DNA from: Lederbergia wuyishanensis
Lineage (GTDB): Bacteria > Bacillota > Bacilli > Bacillales > Bacillaceae_C
Length of the DNA: 64,000 nucleotides
Assembly (NCBI RefSeq): GCF_022900255.1
Contig: NZ_JALIRM010000001.1
Location: 372,001 to 436,000, forward strand
Direction: 5' to 3'
A program made the position numbers and the translations under genes. The notes beneath the pieces were generated by a model. It did no database searches. It worked only from the letters and a program-made list of their open reading frames with translations, and was not told the origin of the DNA. Of the stretch, positions 46,417-55,921 are shown piece after piece; the first letter of the stretch is position 1, and each line of letters starts with the position of its first letter.

Positions 46417-47832
46417 TTGGCGGCTGATAAAAAAGGGTTTAATATGACCCCGAGAGAAATCGTTGAAAAGCTCGATCAATTCATTGTTGGTCAAAGAGAA
46501 GCGAAAAGGGCAGTTGCTGTAGCACTTCGAAACAGATATCGAAGAGGATTATTAAGTCCCGAGTTGAGAGACGAAATTATTCCGAAAAACATTCTAATGA
46601 TTGGTCCCACGGGAGTAGGTAAAACCGAAATTGCCAGGCGAATGGCGAAACTCGTCGGTGCTCCATTCATTAAGGTAGAAGCTACTAAGTTCACTGAAGT
46701 TGGATACGTTGGCCGTGATGTTGAATCTATGGTCCGTGATTTAATGGAAACCTCGATAAGAATAGTTAAAGAAGAAAAGATGGATGAGGTAAAGAGTCAG
46801 GCTGAAAAGCAAGCTAATCAACGTCTAGTTGAATTATTAGTGCCAGCTAAGAAGAAAACAGAAGGCTTTAAAAATCCGTTTGAAATGATATTTGGCGGCG
46901 GGCAGCAAGACTCTGATGAGGATATTGAAAAACAAGAGGAAATGAGTATCCGTGAAAAAAGAAAAATTATTGCTGAGAAATTAGCTAACGGAGAACTCGA
47001 AAATGAAAACGTACAAGTGGAAGTGGAAGAACAACAGCCATCTATGTTCGATATGCTGCAAGGCTCTGGTATGGAACAAATGGGAATGAATATGCAAGAT
47101 GCACTAAGTAACCTCATTCCTAAGAAAAAGAAAAAGCGAAATCTTTCTGTTAAAGATGCACGTATTGTTTTAACGAATGATGAAGCACAAAAATTAATAG
47201 ATATGGATGAGGTTTCTCAAACTGCTATAAGTAGAGCCGAGCAAACAGGAATTATTTTTATTGATGAGATTGACAAAATTGCAAGTAAAGGTAATTCTGG
47301 ATCCAATGTTGATGTTTCGAGAGAAGGCGTTCAGCGTGATATTCTTCCGATTGTGGAAGGTTCAACTGTTGTAACGAAGTATGGGCCTGTTAAGACAGAT
47401 TTCATCTTGTTTATTGGTGCAGGAGCATTTCATATATCAAAACCTTCTGACTTAATCCCTGAGCTGCAAGGTCGTTTTCCGATTCGTGTAGAACTTGGTA
47501 AACTCTCAGTTGACGATTTTGTCAGTATCCTTACTGAACCAGATAACGCCTTAATAAAGCAATATATAGCTTTACTTGAAACAGAAGGTATACAAATCGA
47601 ATTTTCTGACGATGCTATTTATAGACTTGCTGAAATAGCATTTAATGTAAATCAGGAAACGGATAATATTGGGGCTAGACGCCTCCACACCATTATGGAA
47701 AAGCTGCTTGAAGATTTATCTTTTGAAGCTCCTGAAGTAGGAATGGGGACTATTAAAATCACTAAACAGTATGTAGATGACAAACTAGCCGCCATTTCTA
47801 AAGATAAAGATTTAAGCCAATTTATTTTATAA
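46417..47832 (+). CDS. hslU: ATP-dependent protease ATPase subunit HslU (ClpY/CodX)
   Basis: AAA+ unfoldase feeding HslV. The 471-residue protein has [20 protein letters not shown], Walker [21 protein letters not shown], the pore motif [17 protein letters not shown], a central I domain of variable Gln/Glu-rich sequence, Walker [13 protein letters not shown], and sensor 2 [11 protein letters not shown]. The TTG start at 46417 lies six bases after AAAGGAGGG. Length is close to B. subtilis ClpY (467 aa). Confidence 0.96.
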   Translation: MAADKKGFNMTPREIVEKLDQFIVGQREAKRAVAVALRNRYRRGLLSPELRDEIIPKNILMIGPTGVGKTEIARRMAKLVGAPFIKVEATKFTEVGYVGRDVESMVRDLMETSIRIVKEEKMDEVKSQAEKQANQRLVELLVPAKKKTEGFKNPFEMIFGGGQQDSDEDIEKQEEMSIREKRKIIAEKLANGELENENVQVEVEEQQPSMFDMLQGSGMEQMGMNMQDALSNLIPKKKKKRNLSVKDARIVLTNDEAQKLIDMDEVSQTAISRAEQTGIIFIDEIDKIASKGNSGSNVDVSREGVQRDILPIVEGSTVVTKYGPVKTDFILFIGAGAFHISKPSDLIPELQGRFPIRVELGKLSVDDFVSILTEPDNALIKQYIALLETEGIQIEFSDDAIYRLAEIAFNVNQETDNIGARRLHTIMEKLLEDLSFEAPEVGMGTIKITKQYVDDKLAAISKDKDLSQFIL

Positions 47833-47942
47833 AACGTTTTACACAATAAACGTATGGGAATGGTACGATAAGTAGTCTTTCTATTAACATTCGTTGCAAA
47901 GACTTTAAATATATGTGTTATTTACTTTTAGGAGGAGAATCC

Positions 47943-48722
47943 ATGGAATTATTAACTAGAACAAGAACTATTAATGCAATGCTACAAAAAGCTGCAGGGA
48001 AACCAGTAAATTTTAAAGAAATGTCTGAAACATTAAGCTCTGTTATTCAAGCAAATGTTTTCGTATTAAGTCGAAGAGGTAAATTGTTAGGCTATGCCAT
48101 CAATCAAGCGATTGAAAACGAAAGAATGAAAAAGATGCTTGAAGACAGACAATTCCCTGAAGAATATACAAAAAGCTTATTTCATATAACAGAAACATCT
48201 TCAAATCTTTCAGTAGATAGTGAATACACCGCTTTCCCGGTTGAAAATAAGGATCTTTTTAGTAACGGATTAACTACAATCGTTCCTATTATCGGTGGAG
48301 GTGAGCGTCTCGGTACACTAATATTAGCACGTTTGGAAGAAGAGTTTCGAGATGATGATTTAATCTTGGCCGAGTATGGTGCTACTGTGGTAGGGATGGA
48401 AATTTTAAGAGAAAAATCAGAAGAAATTGAAGAAGAAGCTAGAAGTAAAGCGGTCGTTCAAATGGCAATAAGTTCATTGTCATACAGTGAGCTTGAAGCA
48501 ATCGAACACATTTTTGAAGAATTAAACGGCAACGAAGGATTACTTGTTGCATCGAAGATCGCAGATCGTGTTGGAATTACTCGTTCTGTAATCGTGAATG
48601 CGCTGAGAAAACTTGAAAGTGCTGGGGTAATTGAATCTCGTTCACTAGGAATGAAAGGAACATATATTAAAGTGTTAAATTCAAAATTCCTTAAAGAACT
48701 TGAAAAACTTAAATCAAACTAA
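47943..48722 (+). CDS. codY: GTP- and branched-chain amino-acid-sensing repressor CodY
   Basis: Global regulator of stationary-phase and nutrient-limitation genes. The 259-residue protein has an N-terminal GAF domain ([40 protein letters not shown]) and a C-terminal winged helix: [20 protein letters not shown] with [23 protein letters not shown] 47943 follows AGGAGGAGAAT and matches relatives; an upstream in-frame start is not conserved. It ends the xerC operon with a strong terminator just before the flagellar genes, some of which CodY controls in B. subtilis. Confidence 0.98.
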   Translation: MELLTRTRTINAMLQKAAGKPVNFKEMSETLSSVIQANVFVLSRRGKLLGYAINQAIENERMKKMLEDRQFPEEYTKSLFHITETSSNLSVDSEYTAFPVENKDLFSNGLTTIVPIIGGGERLGTLILARLEEEFRDDDLILAEYGATVVGMEILREKSEEIEEEARSKAVVQMAISSLSYSELEAIEHIFEELNGNEGLLVASKIADRVGITRSVIVNALRKLESAGVIESRSLGMKGTYIKVLNSKFLKELEKLKSN

Positions 48723-48746
48723 AACTAAATAAATTGTTACAAAAAA

Positions 48747-48779
48747 GTTACTAGATTGTAAAATCTAGTAGCTTTTTTT
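48747..48779 (+). terminator. Terminator after codY
   Basis: GTTACTAGATT pairs with AATCTAGTAGC around a 4-base loop, then seven T. It insulates codY from the fla/che operon. Confidence 0.85.
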
Positions 48780-48806
48780 GAGTCTAAAGAACTATTTTGT
48801 CTAGTT

Positions 48807-48834
48807 TTGACGTATTTTAGCTTAAAAGTATAGT
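48807..48834 (+). promoter_or_regulatory. Probable sigma-A promoter of the fla/che operon
   Basis: TTGACG (48807-48812), 16-base spacer, TATAGT (48829-48834), about 90 bases before flgB. A sigma-D promoter, present at this place in B. subtilis, was not recognised. Confidence 0.65.
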
Positions 48835-48926
48835 CCGGTGTATAGACGTAATATGACAAAAACATTACAATGTAAATGTGGTAATTGTAGGTAAATAGAT
48901 AAAAATGTAGAAATGCGGTGTCAAAA

Positions 48927-49316
48927 TTGAAATTATTTTCTAGTAATTTTCAAACACTTGAAAAAGCCTTGGGTTATTCGTCACTTAAACATAAAACAAT
49001 AGCTCAAAATATCGCAAATGTGGATGTACCGAATTACAAAGCAAAAGACGTAAGTTTTAAGCAAGTTCTAACTGAATCCACTAAACCTATTATGGCGAAT
49101 AGAACCGATTCACGTCACTTTCAATTTAGCATTAGTACAGGTCAGTTAAATGTTTACACAAAGAAAAATACAGAATACAACCACAACGGAAATAACGTAG
49201 ATATTGACAGCGAAATGTCTGACATGGCAGCCAATCAAATTTATTACCAAGCTTTAATAGAAAGATTAAACGGTAAATTTTCTACTCTTCAAAATGTGAT
49301 TAAAGGAGGAAGATAA
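48927..49316 (+). CDS. flgB: Flagellar proximal rod protein FlgB
   Basis: First gene of the fla/che operon; a rod component exported by the flagellar type III system. About 129 residues, with the rod motif HKTIAQNIANVDVPNYKAKDVSF and a C-terminal helix MSDMAANQIYYQALIERLNGKF. TTG 48927 gives MKLFSSNF, as in B. subtilis FlgB, with GGTG seven bases ahead; GTG 48918 in the same frame is the alternative. flgC starts one base after its stop. Confidence 0.95.
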   Translation: MKLFSSNFQTLEKALGYSSLKHKTIAQNIANVDVPNYKAKDVSFKQVLTESTKPIMANRTDSRHFQFSISTGQLNVYTKKNTEYNHNGNNVDIDSEMSDMAANQIYYQALIERLNGKFSTLQNVIKGGR

Positions 49317-49317
49317 C

Positions 49318-49773
49318 ATGTCTATGTTTCAAAGTATGGGAATCACGTCCTCCGCACTCACATCTCAAAGATTAAGGATGGATGTTATATCCTCTAATAT
49401 GGCTAATGTCGATACGACTCGTGGAAAATTAGTGGATGGTCAGTGGCAACCCTATACGAGAAAAATGGTCGTTATGCAGCCAAAAGAATCATCCTTTTCA
49501 TCCATTTTTAATTCTAGTCTCCAAAACACTGGAAATAACAAAATGAATGGTGTGAAAGTTTCAAATATTGTAGAAGATGAATCTCCATATCGGCTTGTGT
49601 ATGATCCTGAACATCCAGATGCTAACGAGGAAGGCTACGTTCAAATGCCAAATGTTGATCCACTAAAAGAAATGGTGGACTTAATGAGTGCCACCCGCTC
49701 ATACGAAGCAAACGTAACTGTATTTAATGCGTCCAAATCTATGTATATAAAAGCTTTAGAATTAGGAAAGTAA
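49318..49773 (+). CDS. flgC: Flagellar proximal rod protein FlgC
   Basis: 151-residue rod protein. N-terminal GITSSALTSQRLRMDVISSN with MANVDTTRG, and the C-terminal helix VDLMSATRSYEANVTVFNASKSMY, follow the shared rod/hook pattern in which both ends pair into the D0 coiled coil. It is preceded by AAAGGAGGAAG within the flgB end and lies between flgB and fliE. Confidence 0.97.
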   Translation: MSMFQSMGITSSALTSQRLRMDVISSNMANVDTTRGKLVDGQWQPYTRKMVVMQPKESSFSSIFNSSLQNTGNNKMNGVKVSNIVEDESPYRLVYDPEHPDANEEGYVQMPNVDPLKEMVDLMSATRSYEANVTVFNASKSMYIKALELGK

Positions 49774-49794
49774 ATTTAGGAGGCACATGACTTA

Positions 49795-50100
49795 ATGCCG
49801 ATTAATAATATTAATTTTTCAAACATTCAACTCGCTCCTGTGAAAAATAATTTTAAACAAGATGGAGGAGTACAAAATAATTCAAGTTTTAAAGATATGT
49901 TAAAAAATGCAATTAATGAAGTTAATAACGCTCAAATAGAATCCGATGTTGCTACAGAAAAATTAGCAAGAGGGGAAAATATTGAGTTACATGAAGTAAT
50001 GATTGCAGCTCAAAAAGCATCTATTACAATGCAAGCTGCACTTGAAATTCGCAATAAAGCTGTTGAAGCATATCAAGAAATGATGAGAATGCAAGTTTAA
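49795..50100 (+). CDS. fliE: Flagellar hook-basal body protein FliE
   Basis: 101-residue adaptor joining the rod to the MS ring. The conserved C-terminal half ENIELHEVMIAAQKASITMQ, then RNKAVEAYQEMMRMQV, is diagnostic; the N-terminal SFKDMLKNAINEVN segment is also typical. TTAGGAGGCAC precedes ATG 49795. Position between flgC and fliF is standard. Confidence 0.96.
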   Translation: MPINNINFSNIQLAPVKNNFKQDGGVQNNSSFKDMLKNAINEVNNAQIESDVATEKLARGENIELHEVMIAAQKASITMQAALEIRNKAVEAYQEMMRMQV

Positions 50101-50156
50101 CTTTGGGCTGATGAGGTTTGCCTTTTTAGATTTGCTTTATAGTAAGGGGCTTTTAA

Positions 50157-51743
50157 ATGAGAGAGACAATAAACAAGAAAATAGCTAGTTTAAGAGAATA
50201 CTGGACGACCAGAACAGGCAATCAAAAATTCATTATACTTGGTTCGATTCTTACTGCCCTTATTTTAGTGGCTGGCATCTTCTATTTTGCCTCTAAGTCC
50301 ACATTAGTCCCGTTATATACAAACCTATCACCTTCAGAGACAGGCTCCATCAAGGAAAGTCTCGACGCAAAAGGAATTAAATCGGAAATTGCTGATGGTG
50401 GAAAGACAATCAAGGTACCCGAAGAACAAGTTGATACCTTGTTAGTAGAGTTAGCTGCAGAAGGTATTCCAAAATCAGGAAATATTGATTATTCCTTTTT
50501 TGGCGCAAATGCAGGTTTTGGCATGACAGACAATGAGTTTAATGTGCTTAAATTAGAAGCTACTCAAACAGAACTAGCAGAATTAATGAAAAGTATTGAC
50601 GGAATAGAGCAAGCCAAAGTGATGATAACTTTGCCTGAAAAAGGGATATTTTTAAGTGATTCAAAGGAAGAAGCTTCTGCTTCTATCATATTACACACTA
50701 AGCCTGGTCATGAGTTTAACGAAAAACAAATTAAATCACTTTACCATCTTGTATCAAAAAGTATTCCGAATTTACCAGAAGAAAATATAGTGATTCGGAA
50801 TCAATTCCTTGAATATTTTGATTTGAATAATGAAAAGTATGCTGATAATGGTTACACACAGCAAATGCAAATTAAAAGTCAAATTGAAAGAGATATCCAA
50901 CGTCAAGTTCAAAATATGCTAGGAACTTTGATGGGTTTTGATAAAGTCGTTACATCTGTTACTGCTGATATAGACTTTACCCAAGAAAACAGGGAAGAAA
51001 ACCTGGTTACACCAGTTGATGAAGAAAATATGCGTGGTATAGCAATAAGTGCTCATCGGATTACGGAAACTTTTACAGGTAAAGCTGATCAAGTCGGTGG
51101 TATTCCACAAGGTGGAGATACACCTGATGCAGGGACGAGTTATCAAGCAGGAAGTGATTCCAATGGTGACTACGAAAAAACTGAAGAAACAATTAATAAT
51201 GAAGTTAATAGAATTCGTAAAGAAATTGTAGAAAGTCCATACAAAATTAGAGATCTCGGGATACAAGTCATGGTTGAACCACCGACTCCAGAAGACATTA
51301 ATACATTCCCCGAGGATCGGAAACAAGATATCCGAGAATTACTATCTACAATTGTGAGAACGTCAATAGATAAAGACGCTGGAACCGACTTATCGGACGA
51401 TTCCATTCAAAATAAGATAGTTGTGTCGGTACAACCGTTCAATGGAAAGGTTGATATCCAAGATATACCAACTCAAAAACTTCCATGGTGGATATACGTA
51501 ATAGGTGGAGTATTACTAATCATAATCGGAATTCTTCTATTCTTAATGTTGCGTGCTAGAAGAAATAGTGATGAAGAAGACGAGGAATTTGAAGAAACGA
51601 TGGAAGAGCCTATTGAAATCCCTGATTTACCAGAAGAAGTTTTAACAGAAGCTGGAATGCGCAAGAAACAGCTAGAAAAATTAGCAAAGGAAAAACCAGA
51701 CGAATTTGCCAAATTATTGCGCACATGGTTAGCAGAGGATTAG
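50157..51743 (+). CDS. fliF: Flagellar MS-ring protein FliF
   Basis: Forms the membrane ring on which the rod, export gate and C-ring assemble. The 528-residue protein has two membrane helices (about 25-45, IILGSILTALILVAGIFYF, and near 450, WIYVIGGVLLIIIGILLFLM), periplasmic ring-building domains (ATQTELAELMKSIDGIEQAK; NYEVNKTTE is replaced by EKTEETINNEVNRIRKE), and a C-terminal FliG-binding tail KPDEFAKLLRTWLAED. Length agrees with B. subtilis FliF (536 aa). Confidence 0.97.
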   Translation: MRETINKKIASLREYWTTRTGNQKFIILGSILTALILVAGIFYFASKSTLVPLYTNLSPSETGSIKESLDAKGIKSEIADGGKTIKVPEEQVDTLLVELAAEGIPKSGNIDYSFFGANAGFGMTDNEFNVLKLEATQTELAELMKSIDGIEQAKVMITLPEKGIFLSDSKEEASASIILHTKPGHEFNEKQIKSLYHLVSKSIPNLPEENIVIRNQFLEYFDLNNEKYADNGYTQQMQIKSQIERDIQRQVQNMLGTLMGFDKVVTSVTADIDFTQENREENLVTPVDEENMRGIAISAHRITETFTGKADQVGGIPQGGDTPDAGTSYQAGSDSNGDYEKTEETINNEVNRIRKEIVESPYKIRDLGIQVMVEPPTPEDINTFPEDRKQDIRELLSTIVRTSIDKDAGTDLSDDSIQNKIVVSVQPFNGKVDIQDIPTQKLPWWIYVIGGVLLIIIGILLFLMLRARRNSDEEDEEFEETMEEPIEIPDLPEEVLTEAGMRKKQLEKLAKEKPDEFAKLLRTWLAED

Positions 51744-51755
51744 GAGGAGTTACCA

Positions 51756-52763
51756 TTGTCTAAAAAAGGATTAAGCGGAAAGCAAAAGGCAGCCATTCTC
51801 TTAATTTCGCTTGGACCTGATGTTGCATCATCTGTGTATAAGCATTTGACAGAAGAAGAAATGGAAAAATTAACACTAGAAATTTCAAGTGTAAGAAAAG
51901 TTGACTCCTCTGCAAAAGAAGAAGTAATGGACGAGTTTCATAATATTGCTATAGCTCAAGATTATATTACTCAAGGTGGAATAGGTTACGCGAAAACAGT
52001 GTTAGAAAAAGCACTTGGAGCTGAACAAGCTATGACCATTATCAACCGACTCACTTCCTCTTTACAAGTTCGCCCATTTGATTTTGCAAGAAAAGCAGAT
52101 GCTGGTCAGATTTTAAATTTTATTCAGAATGAACATCCACAAACAATAGCACTGATTTTATCGTATTTAGATCCTGAGAAGGCAGGACAAATTTTGTCAG
52201 AGCTTCCTCAGGAAAAGCAAACGGATATTGCTAAAAGAATTGCAGTAATGGACCGCACTTCTCCTGAAGTGATAAGTGAGATTGAAAGCATACTCGAACG
52301 AAAGTTATCTGCGACCGTCACACAAGATTACACACAAACAGGTGGAATTGAGGCAGTTGTTGATGTATTAAATGGTGTTGACCGCGCGACAGAAAAAACA
52401 ATTTTAGATGCTTTAGAAATCGAAGATCCTGTTTTAGCTGAAGAAATTAAAAAGCGAATGTTTGTATTTGAAGATATTGTCACGCTTGATAACAGGTCAA
52501 TCCAAAGGATTATTCGCGAATGTGATAATGAAGATCTTTTATTGGCACTTAAGATATCCAGCGATGAAGTGAAAGATGTTATTTATAGAAACATGTCAAC
52601 ACGTATGGTTGAAACGATTAAAGAAGAAATGGAATATATGGGGCCAGTCAGATTGAGAGATGTAGAAGAAGCCCAGACGAAAATAGTTGGCATTATTCGC
52701 AGGCTTGAAGAATTAGGAGAAATCATCGTTGCTCGCGGTGGAGGGGACGATATCATTGTCTAG
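51756..52763 (+). CDS. fliG: Flagellar motor switch protein FliG
   Basis: C-ring subunit that contacts the stator and sets rotation direction. The 335-residue protein has GKQKAAILLISLGPDVASSV, the middle EHPQTIALILSYL motif and the C-terminal torque helix LLLALKISSDEVKDVIYRNM with RMVETIKEEMEYMGPVR. The TTG start at 51756 has TTAGGAGGAG at good spacing. The 3' end overlaps fliH by 8 bases. Confidence 0.97.
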   Translation: MSKKGLSGKQKAAILLISLGPDVASSVYKHLTEEEMEKLTLEISSVRKVDSSAKEEVMDEFHNIAIAQDYITQGGIGYAKTVLEKALGAEQAMTIINRLTSSLQVRPFDFARKADAGQILNFIQNEHPQTIALILSYLDPEKAGQILSELPQEKQTDIAKRIAVMDRTSPEVISEIESILERKLSATVTQDYTQTGGIEAVVDVLNGVDRATEKTILDALEIEDPVLAEEIKKRMFVFEDIVTLDNRSIQRIIRECDNEDLLLALKISSDEVKDVIYRNMSTRMVETIKEEMEYMGPVRLRDVEEAQTKIVGIIRRLEELGEIIVARGGGDDIIV

Positions 52764-53520
52764 GATTATAAAAAATAATTCAGCACCACCTATTCAAAGT
52801 GAGTCAAAGGTGATAAGTGTAAGACGCATCCAATTGACTAGTCAAGAACACGTTGAGCAATCTATTGAATCTGTATTAGAAGAAAGAGACGAAATCCTTC
52901 ATAATGCTGAAATTGAAGCAAATAAACTTCTAGAAGCTGCAAAAGCTGAAGTAAATCAATTGTTACAGAATATTGAAATGCGTCGTTCTGAATGGGAACT
53001 AGAAGAAAAAAAGCTTATAGACGATGCATATGAAAAGGGATTGAATATTGGGATAGAGGAAGGCAGACGAAATGGTTACGCTGAATATGAAAACCTTATT
53101 GAAAAGGCGAAAGAAGTAGTAAATACCTCAAAAATCGCCTTTAAAGAATATCTTGAAAGCTCTGAAACTGTAATCGTTGATATTGCCATAAAATCTGCGG
53201 AAAGAATCATTCATACTAGTCTGGCCGACCAAAAAGATAACTTCATACCTCTCGTTAAAAGAGCGCTTAAAGAAGCAAAAGATTTTAAGGAAGTACAGAT
53301 TCACGTGCATCCTTTGCAATATGAACTTTTAATATCTGAAAAAAATGAATTGGATGCAGTTTTCCCAAATGGTACACAATGTTTTATTTATCCCGATGAA
53401 GATTTGGAAGAATACTCATGCTATATAGAATCCGAACATGGGAGAATTGATGCAAGTGTATCAAGCCAGCTTGTGGAATTAAAAAAGAACATGATGGAAT
53501 TACTTAAGGGCGATGAATAA
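52756..53520 (+). CDS. fliH: Flagellar assembly protein FliH
   Basis: Regulator of the export ATPase FliI. About 254 residues, with a long acidic coiled coil (VEQSIESVLEERDEILHNAE, LEAAKAEVNQLLQNIEM), a glycine-containing segment AYEKGLNIGIEEGRRNGYAE, and the C-terminal V/F-ATPase subunit E-like domain (IVDIAIKSAERIIHTSLAD). TTG 52756 (MSRIIKNN) after GGAGGGGAC was chosen; an in-frame ATA at 52750 would give the ISLSRIIK form. Its TAA shares a base with the fliI ATG. Confidence 0.93.
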   Translation: MSRIIKNNSAPPIQSESKVISVRRIQLTSQEHVEQSIESVLEERDEILHNAEIEANKLLEAAKAEVNQLLQNIEMRRSEWELEEKKLIDDAYEKGLNIGIEEGRRNGYAEYENLIEKAKEVVNTSKIAFKEYLESSETVIVDIAIKSAERIIHTSLADQKDNFIPLVKRALKEAKDFKEVQIHVHPLQYELLISEKNELDAVFPNGTQCFIYPDEDLEEYSCYIESEHGRIDASVSSQLVELKKNMMELLKGDE

Positions 53521-54845
53521 TGGAAGCAAAAGAACTAATTCCCCATATAAAAAATCTTTCAACGTTCCAGCGGTTTGGACGGGTTAGCAGAGTTGTAGGC
53601 TTAATGATAGAGTCTCAGGGGCCAGAAAGTTCTATCGGTGATGTCTGCCTCATCCATATAGGTGGGAAAGCAAAGAAGAGAAAGATTATTGCTGAGGTCG
53701 TAGGCTTTAAAGAGCAGCTTATAATACTTATGCCATATACGAATATACAAGAAATTTCTCCTGGAAGTCTTGTAGAGGCCACTTCGAAACCTCTACAAAT
53801 AAAAGTTGGTCCAGAATTAATTGGTCGAGTGGTCGATTCTTTAGGAAATCCAATGGATGATTTTCAAATGCCAATCAAAATGAAGACTATCCCGACTGAT
53901 CGAACACCGCCAAACCCACTTAGCCGACCTCCAGTTTCAGAAAAGCTTGAAGTAGGAGTAAGGTCAATTGATAGTCTATTAACTGTAGGAAAAGGTCAAA
54001 GAATGGGAATCTTTGCTGGTAGTGGAGTAGGTAAAAGTACGCTGCTTGGAATGATAGCAAGGAATACGACGGCTGATATTAATGTTATTGCCTTGATTGG
54101 AGAACGAGGCAGAGAAGTAAGGGAATTTATTGATCGAGACCTTGGACCTGAAGGGTTGAAAAAAACTATTATTGTTGCGGCAACTTCAGATATGCCAGCA
54201 CTTATGAGAATAAAAGGTGCATTCACTGCTACAGCTATAGCTGAATATTTCCGAGATAAAGGAAAAGATGTCATGTTCATGATGGATTCCGTAACAAGGG
54301 TTGCTATGGGACAAAGAGAGGTTGGCCTTGCTGTTGGTGAGCCGCCTGCAACAAAAGGATATACACCTTCAGTGTTTTCTATACTACCTCGTCTTTTAGA
54401 ACGTACTGGAACAAATGAGTATGGGTCGATCACAGCCTTCTATACTGTATTGGTAGATGGAGATGATATGAATGAACCAATTGCTGATGCAGTTAGAGGA
54501 ATATTGGATGGACATATTGTTTTAGATCGCGAATTAGCGAATAAAGGTCAATATCCAGCAATTAATGTTCTAAAGAGTGTTAGTCGACTTATGAATCATC
54601 TATCTACTAGAGAACACAGACAAGCTGCTGAAAAAATACGAGACTTATTAAGTACGTATTCAAATTCTGAGGACCTTATTAATATTGGGGCTTATAAACG
54701 TGGTGCTTCGAAAGAAATAGATGAAGCCATTTTAGCTTATCCTCATATTATTTCATTCCTTAAACAGGAAACAGATGAACACTTAACGATTCAAGAAAGT
54801 ATTGATTCTATGATTGACCTGATGAAAATAGGTGAATTGAGTTGA
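53520..54845 (+). CDS. fliI: Flagellum-specific ATPase FliI
   Basis: Hexameric ATPase that drives flagellar protein export. The 441-residue F1-beta-like protein has Walker A FAGSGVGKSTLLGMIARN, IGERGREVREFIDRDLG, Walker B VMFMMDSVTRVAMGQREVGL and the switch GEPPATKGYTPSVF. Length matches B. subtilis FliI (438 aa). Start and stop overlap fliH and fliJ, showing tight coupling. Confidence 0.98.
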   Translation: MEAKELIPHIKNLSTFQRFGRVSRVVGLMIESQGPESSIGDVCLIHIGGKAKKRKIIAEVVGFKEQLIILMPYTNIQEISPGSLVEATSKPLQIKVGPELIGRVVDSLGNPMDDFQMPIKMKTIPTDRTPPNPLSRPPVSEKLEVGVRSIDSLLTVGKGQRMGIFAGSGVGKSTLLGMIARNTTADINVIALIGERGREVREFIDRDLGPEGLKKTIIVAATSDMPALMRIKGAFTATAIAEYFRDKGKDVMFMMDSVTRVAMGQREVGLAVGEPPATKGYTPSVFSILPRLLERTGTNEYGSITAFYTVLVDGDDMNEPIADAVRGILDGHIVLDRELANKGQYPAINVLKSVSRLMNHLSTREHRQAAEKIRDLLSTYSNSEDLINIGAYKRGASKEIDEAILAYPHIISFLKQETDEHLTIQESIDSMIDLMKIGELS

Positions 54846-55288
54846 AATATGAATACAAATTTCAAAAAATCTTAACGCTGAAAGAACGGGAAAAAGATGA
54901 AGCATTGTCCTTATACCAAGAATCAGTAAAAAAGTTTGAAGATGTTGCGGAACAATTATTTGATTTATTGAAGAAAAAAGAAAATCTTGAACAATATCAA
55001 CTTCGTGAACTTACAGGTGGACTATCCATTCATAAAATCCGTCATTATCAGCAATTTATTAGTAATTTGGAAAAAACGATTAGCCACGTTCAACGCCTTG
55101 TTATGAATGCACGTAACACGATGAATTGGTATGAAGAGAAATTAAAAGAGACTAATATCGAAGTGAAAAAATATGAAAAATTAAAAGATAAAACATATCA
55201 ATATTACTTGCAAATGCTTGATAAAACAGAAAATACATACCTTGATGAATATTCATCCGTTCAATATTTTCATCGAGGCGGAAATTAG
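54842..55288 (+). CDS. fliJ: Flagellar export chaperone FliJ
   Basis: 148-residue antiparallel coiled coil with the family start KYEYKFQKILTLKEREKDEA. It links FliI to the FlhA export gate. The rest is predicted helical (KKENLEQYQLRELTGGLSIH). The TTG start at 54842 overlaps the fliI stop. Length equals B. subtilis FliJ (147 aa). Confidence 0.94.
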   Translation: MKYEYKFQKILTLKEREKDEALSLYQESVKKFEDVAEQLFDLLKKKENLEQYQLRELTGGLSIHKIRHYQQFISNLEKTISHVQRLVMNARNTMNWYEEKLKETNIEVKKYEKLKDKTYQYYLQMLDKTENTYLDEYSSVQYFHRGGN

Positions 55289-55296
55289 GTGAAGAA

Positions 55297-55893
55297 GTGG
55301 AAAAAACCTTAAAAAATCAAAAAACAGAAAAAGAACCGGGCATTTTTCATCGGTTCATCTTTTGGTTTATAATTCCGCTTTTATTTGCCCTCTTTTTAGC
55401 TTTACTTATAGCTTCTGTGGCAGGTGTTAATGTTTTTCAAAAAGCTAAAGAGTTTAGTGACAATGTCCCGATATTATCAAATATGTTTGACGAGAAAGAA
55501 AAGGCCAATGTACTTGAATATGAAGAGAAAATTGTTAATTTAGACGCTGAAATTCAAAATAAAAACGCTCAAATTGATCAACTTAAATCACAGCTTGAAA
55601 AAAATGAAAATGAAAAAGAACGTTTTTTACTTGAAAAGCAAAGACTTGAGCAAACAATAGATGAATTAATGCAAATGAGAGACGAAAATAAACGTGCTTT
55701 TAAAGAAATCGTTACAACTTATGAAGCGATGGCTCCAAAAAACGCAGCCCCAATTATTTTAGAGATGAATGATGAAGAAGCTGTAAAAATTTTATCTAAT
55801 ATTGGTACCGAATCTTTAGCTAAGATATTAGAAAAAATGCCTCCTGAAAAAGCGGCAAAATATTTGGAAAAGCTAGCGGCAAAAACAGAATAA
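55297..55893 (+). CDS. ylxF: MotE family protein (YlxF)
   Basis: 198-residue membrane protein, found between fliJ and fliK in Bacillus. One transmembrane helix near residues 23-43 (FWFIIPLLFALFLALLIASV), then a coiled coil (AEIQNKNAQIDQLKSQLEKN) and a C-terminal MgtE-N/FliG-like domain (APIILEMNDEEAVKILSNIG, MPPEKAAKYLEKLA). Annotated as MotE by family; suspected to act at the motor or as a chaperone, not proven. GTG 55297 has AGGTGAAG upstream. Confidence 0.88.
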   Translation: MEKTLKNQKTEKEPGIFHRFIFWFIIPLLFALFLALLIASVAGVNVFQKAKEFSDNVPILSNMFDEKEKANVLEYEEKIVNLDAEIQNKNAQIDQLKSQLEKNENEKERFLLEKQRLEQTIDELMQMRDENKRAFKEIVTTYEAMAPKNAAPIILEMNDEEAVKILSNIGTESLAKILEKMPPEKAAKYLEKLAAKTE

Positions 55894-55921
55894 AACTTGT
55901 TTTTTGAAAGGGGGTGAAAGA

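Noticed and set aside
48840-48926. Sigma-D promoter directly before flgB
   Set aside because: No sequence close to TAAA plus GCCGATAT at suitable spacing was found; only the sigma-A-like promoter is supported.
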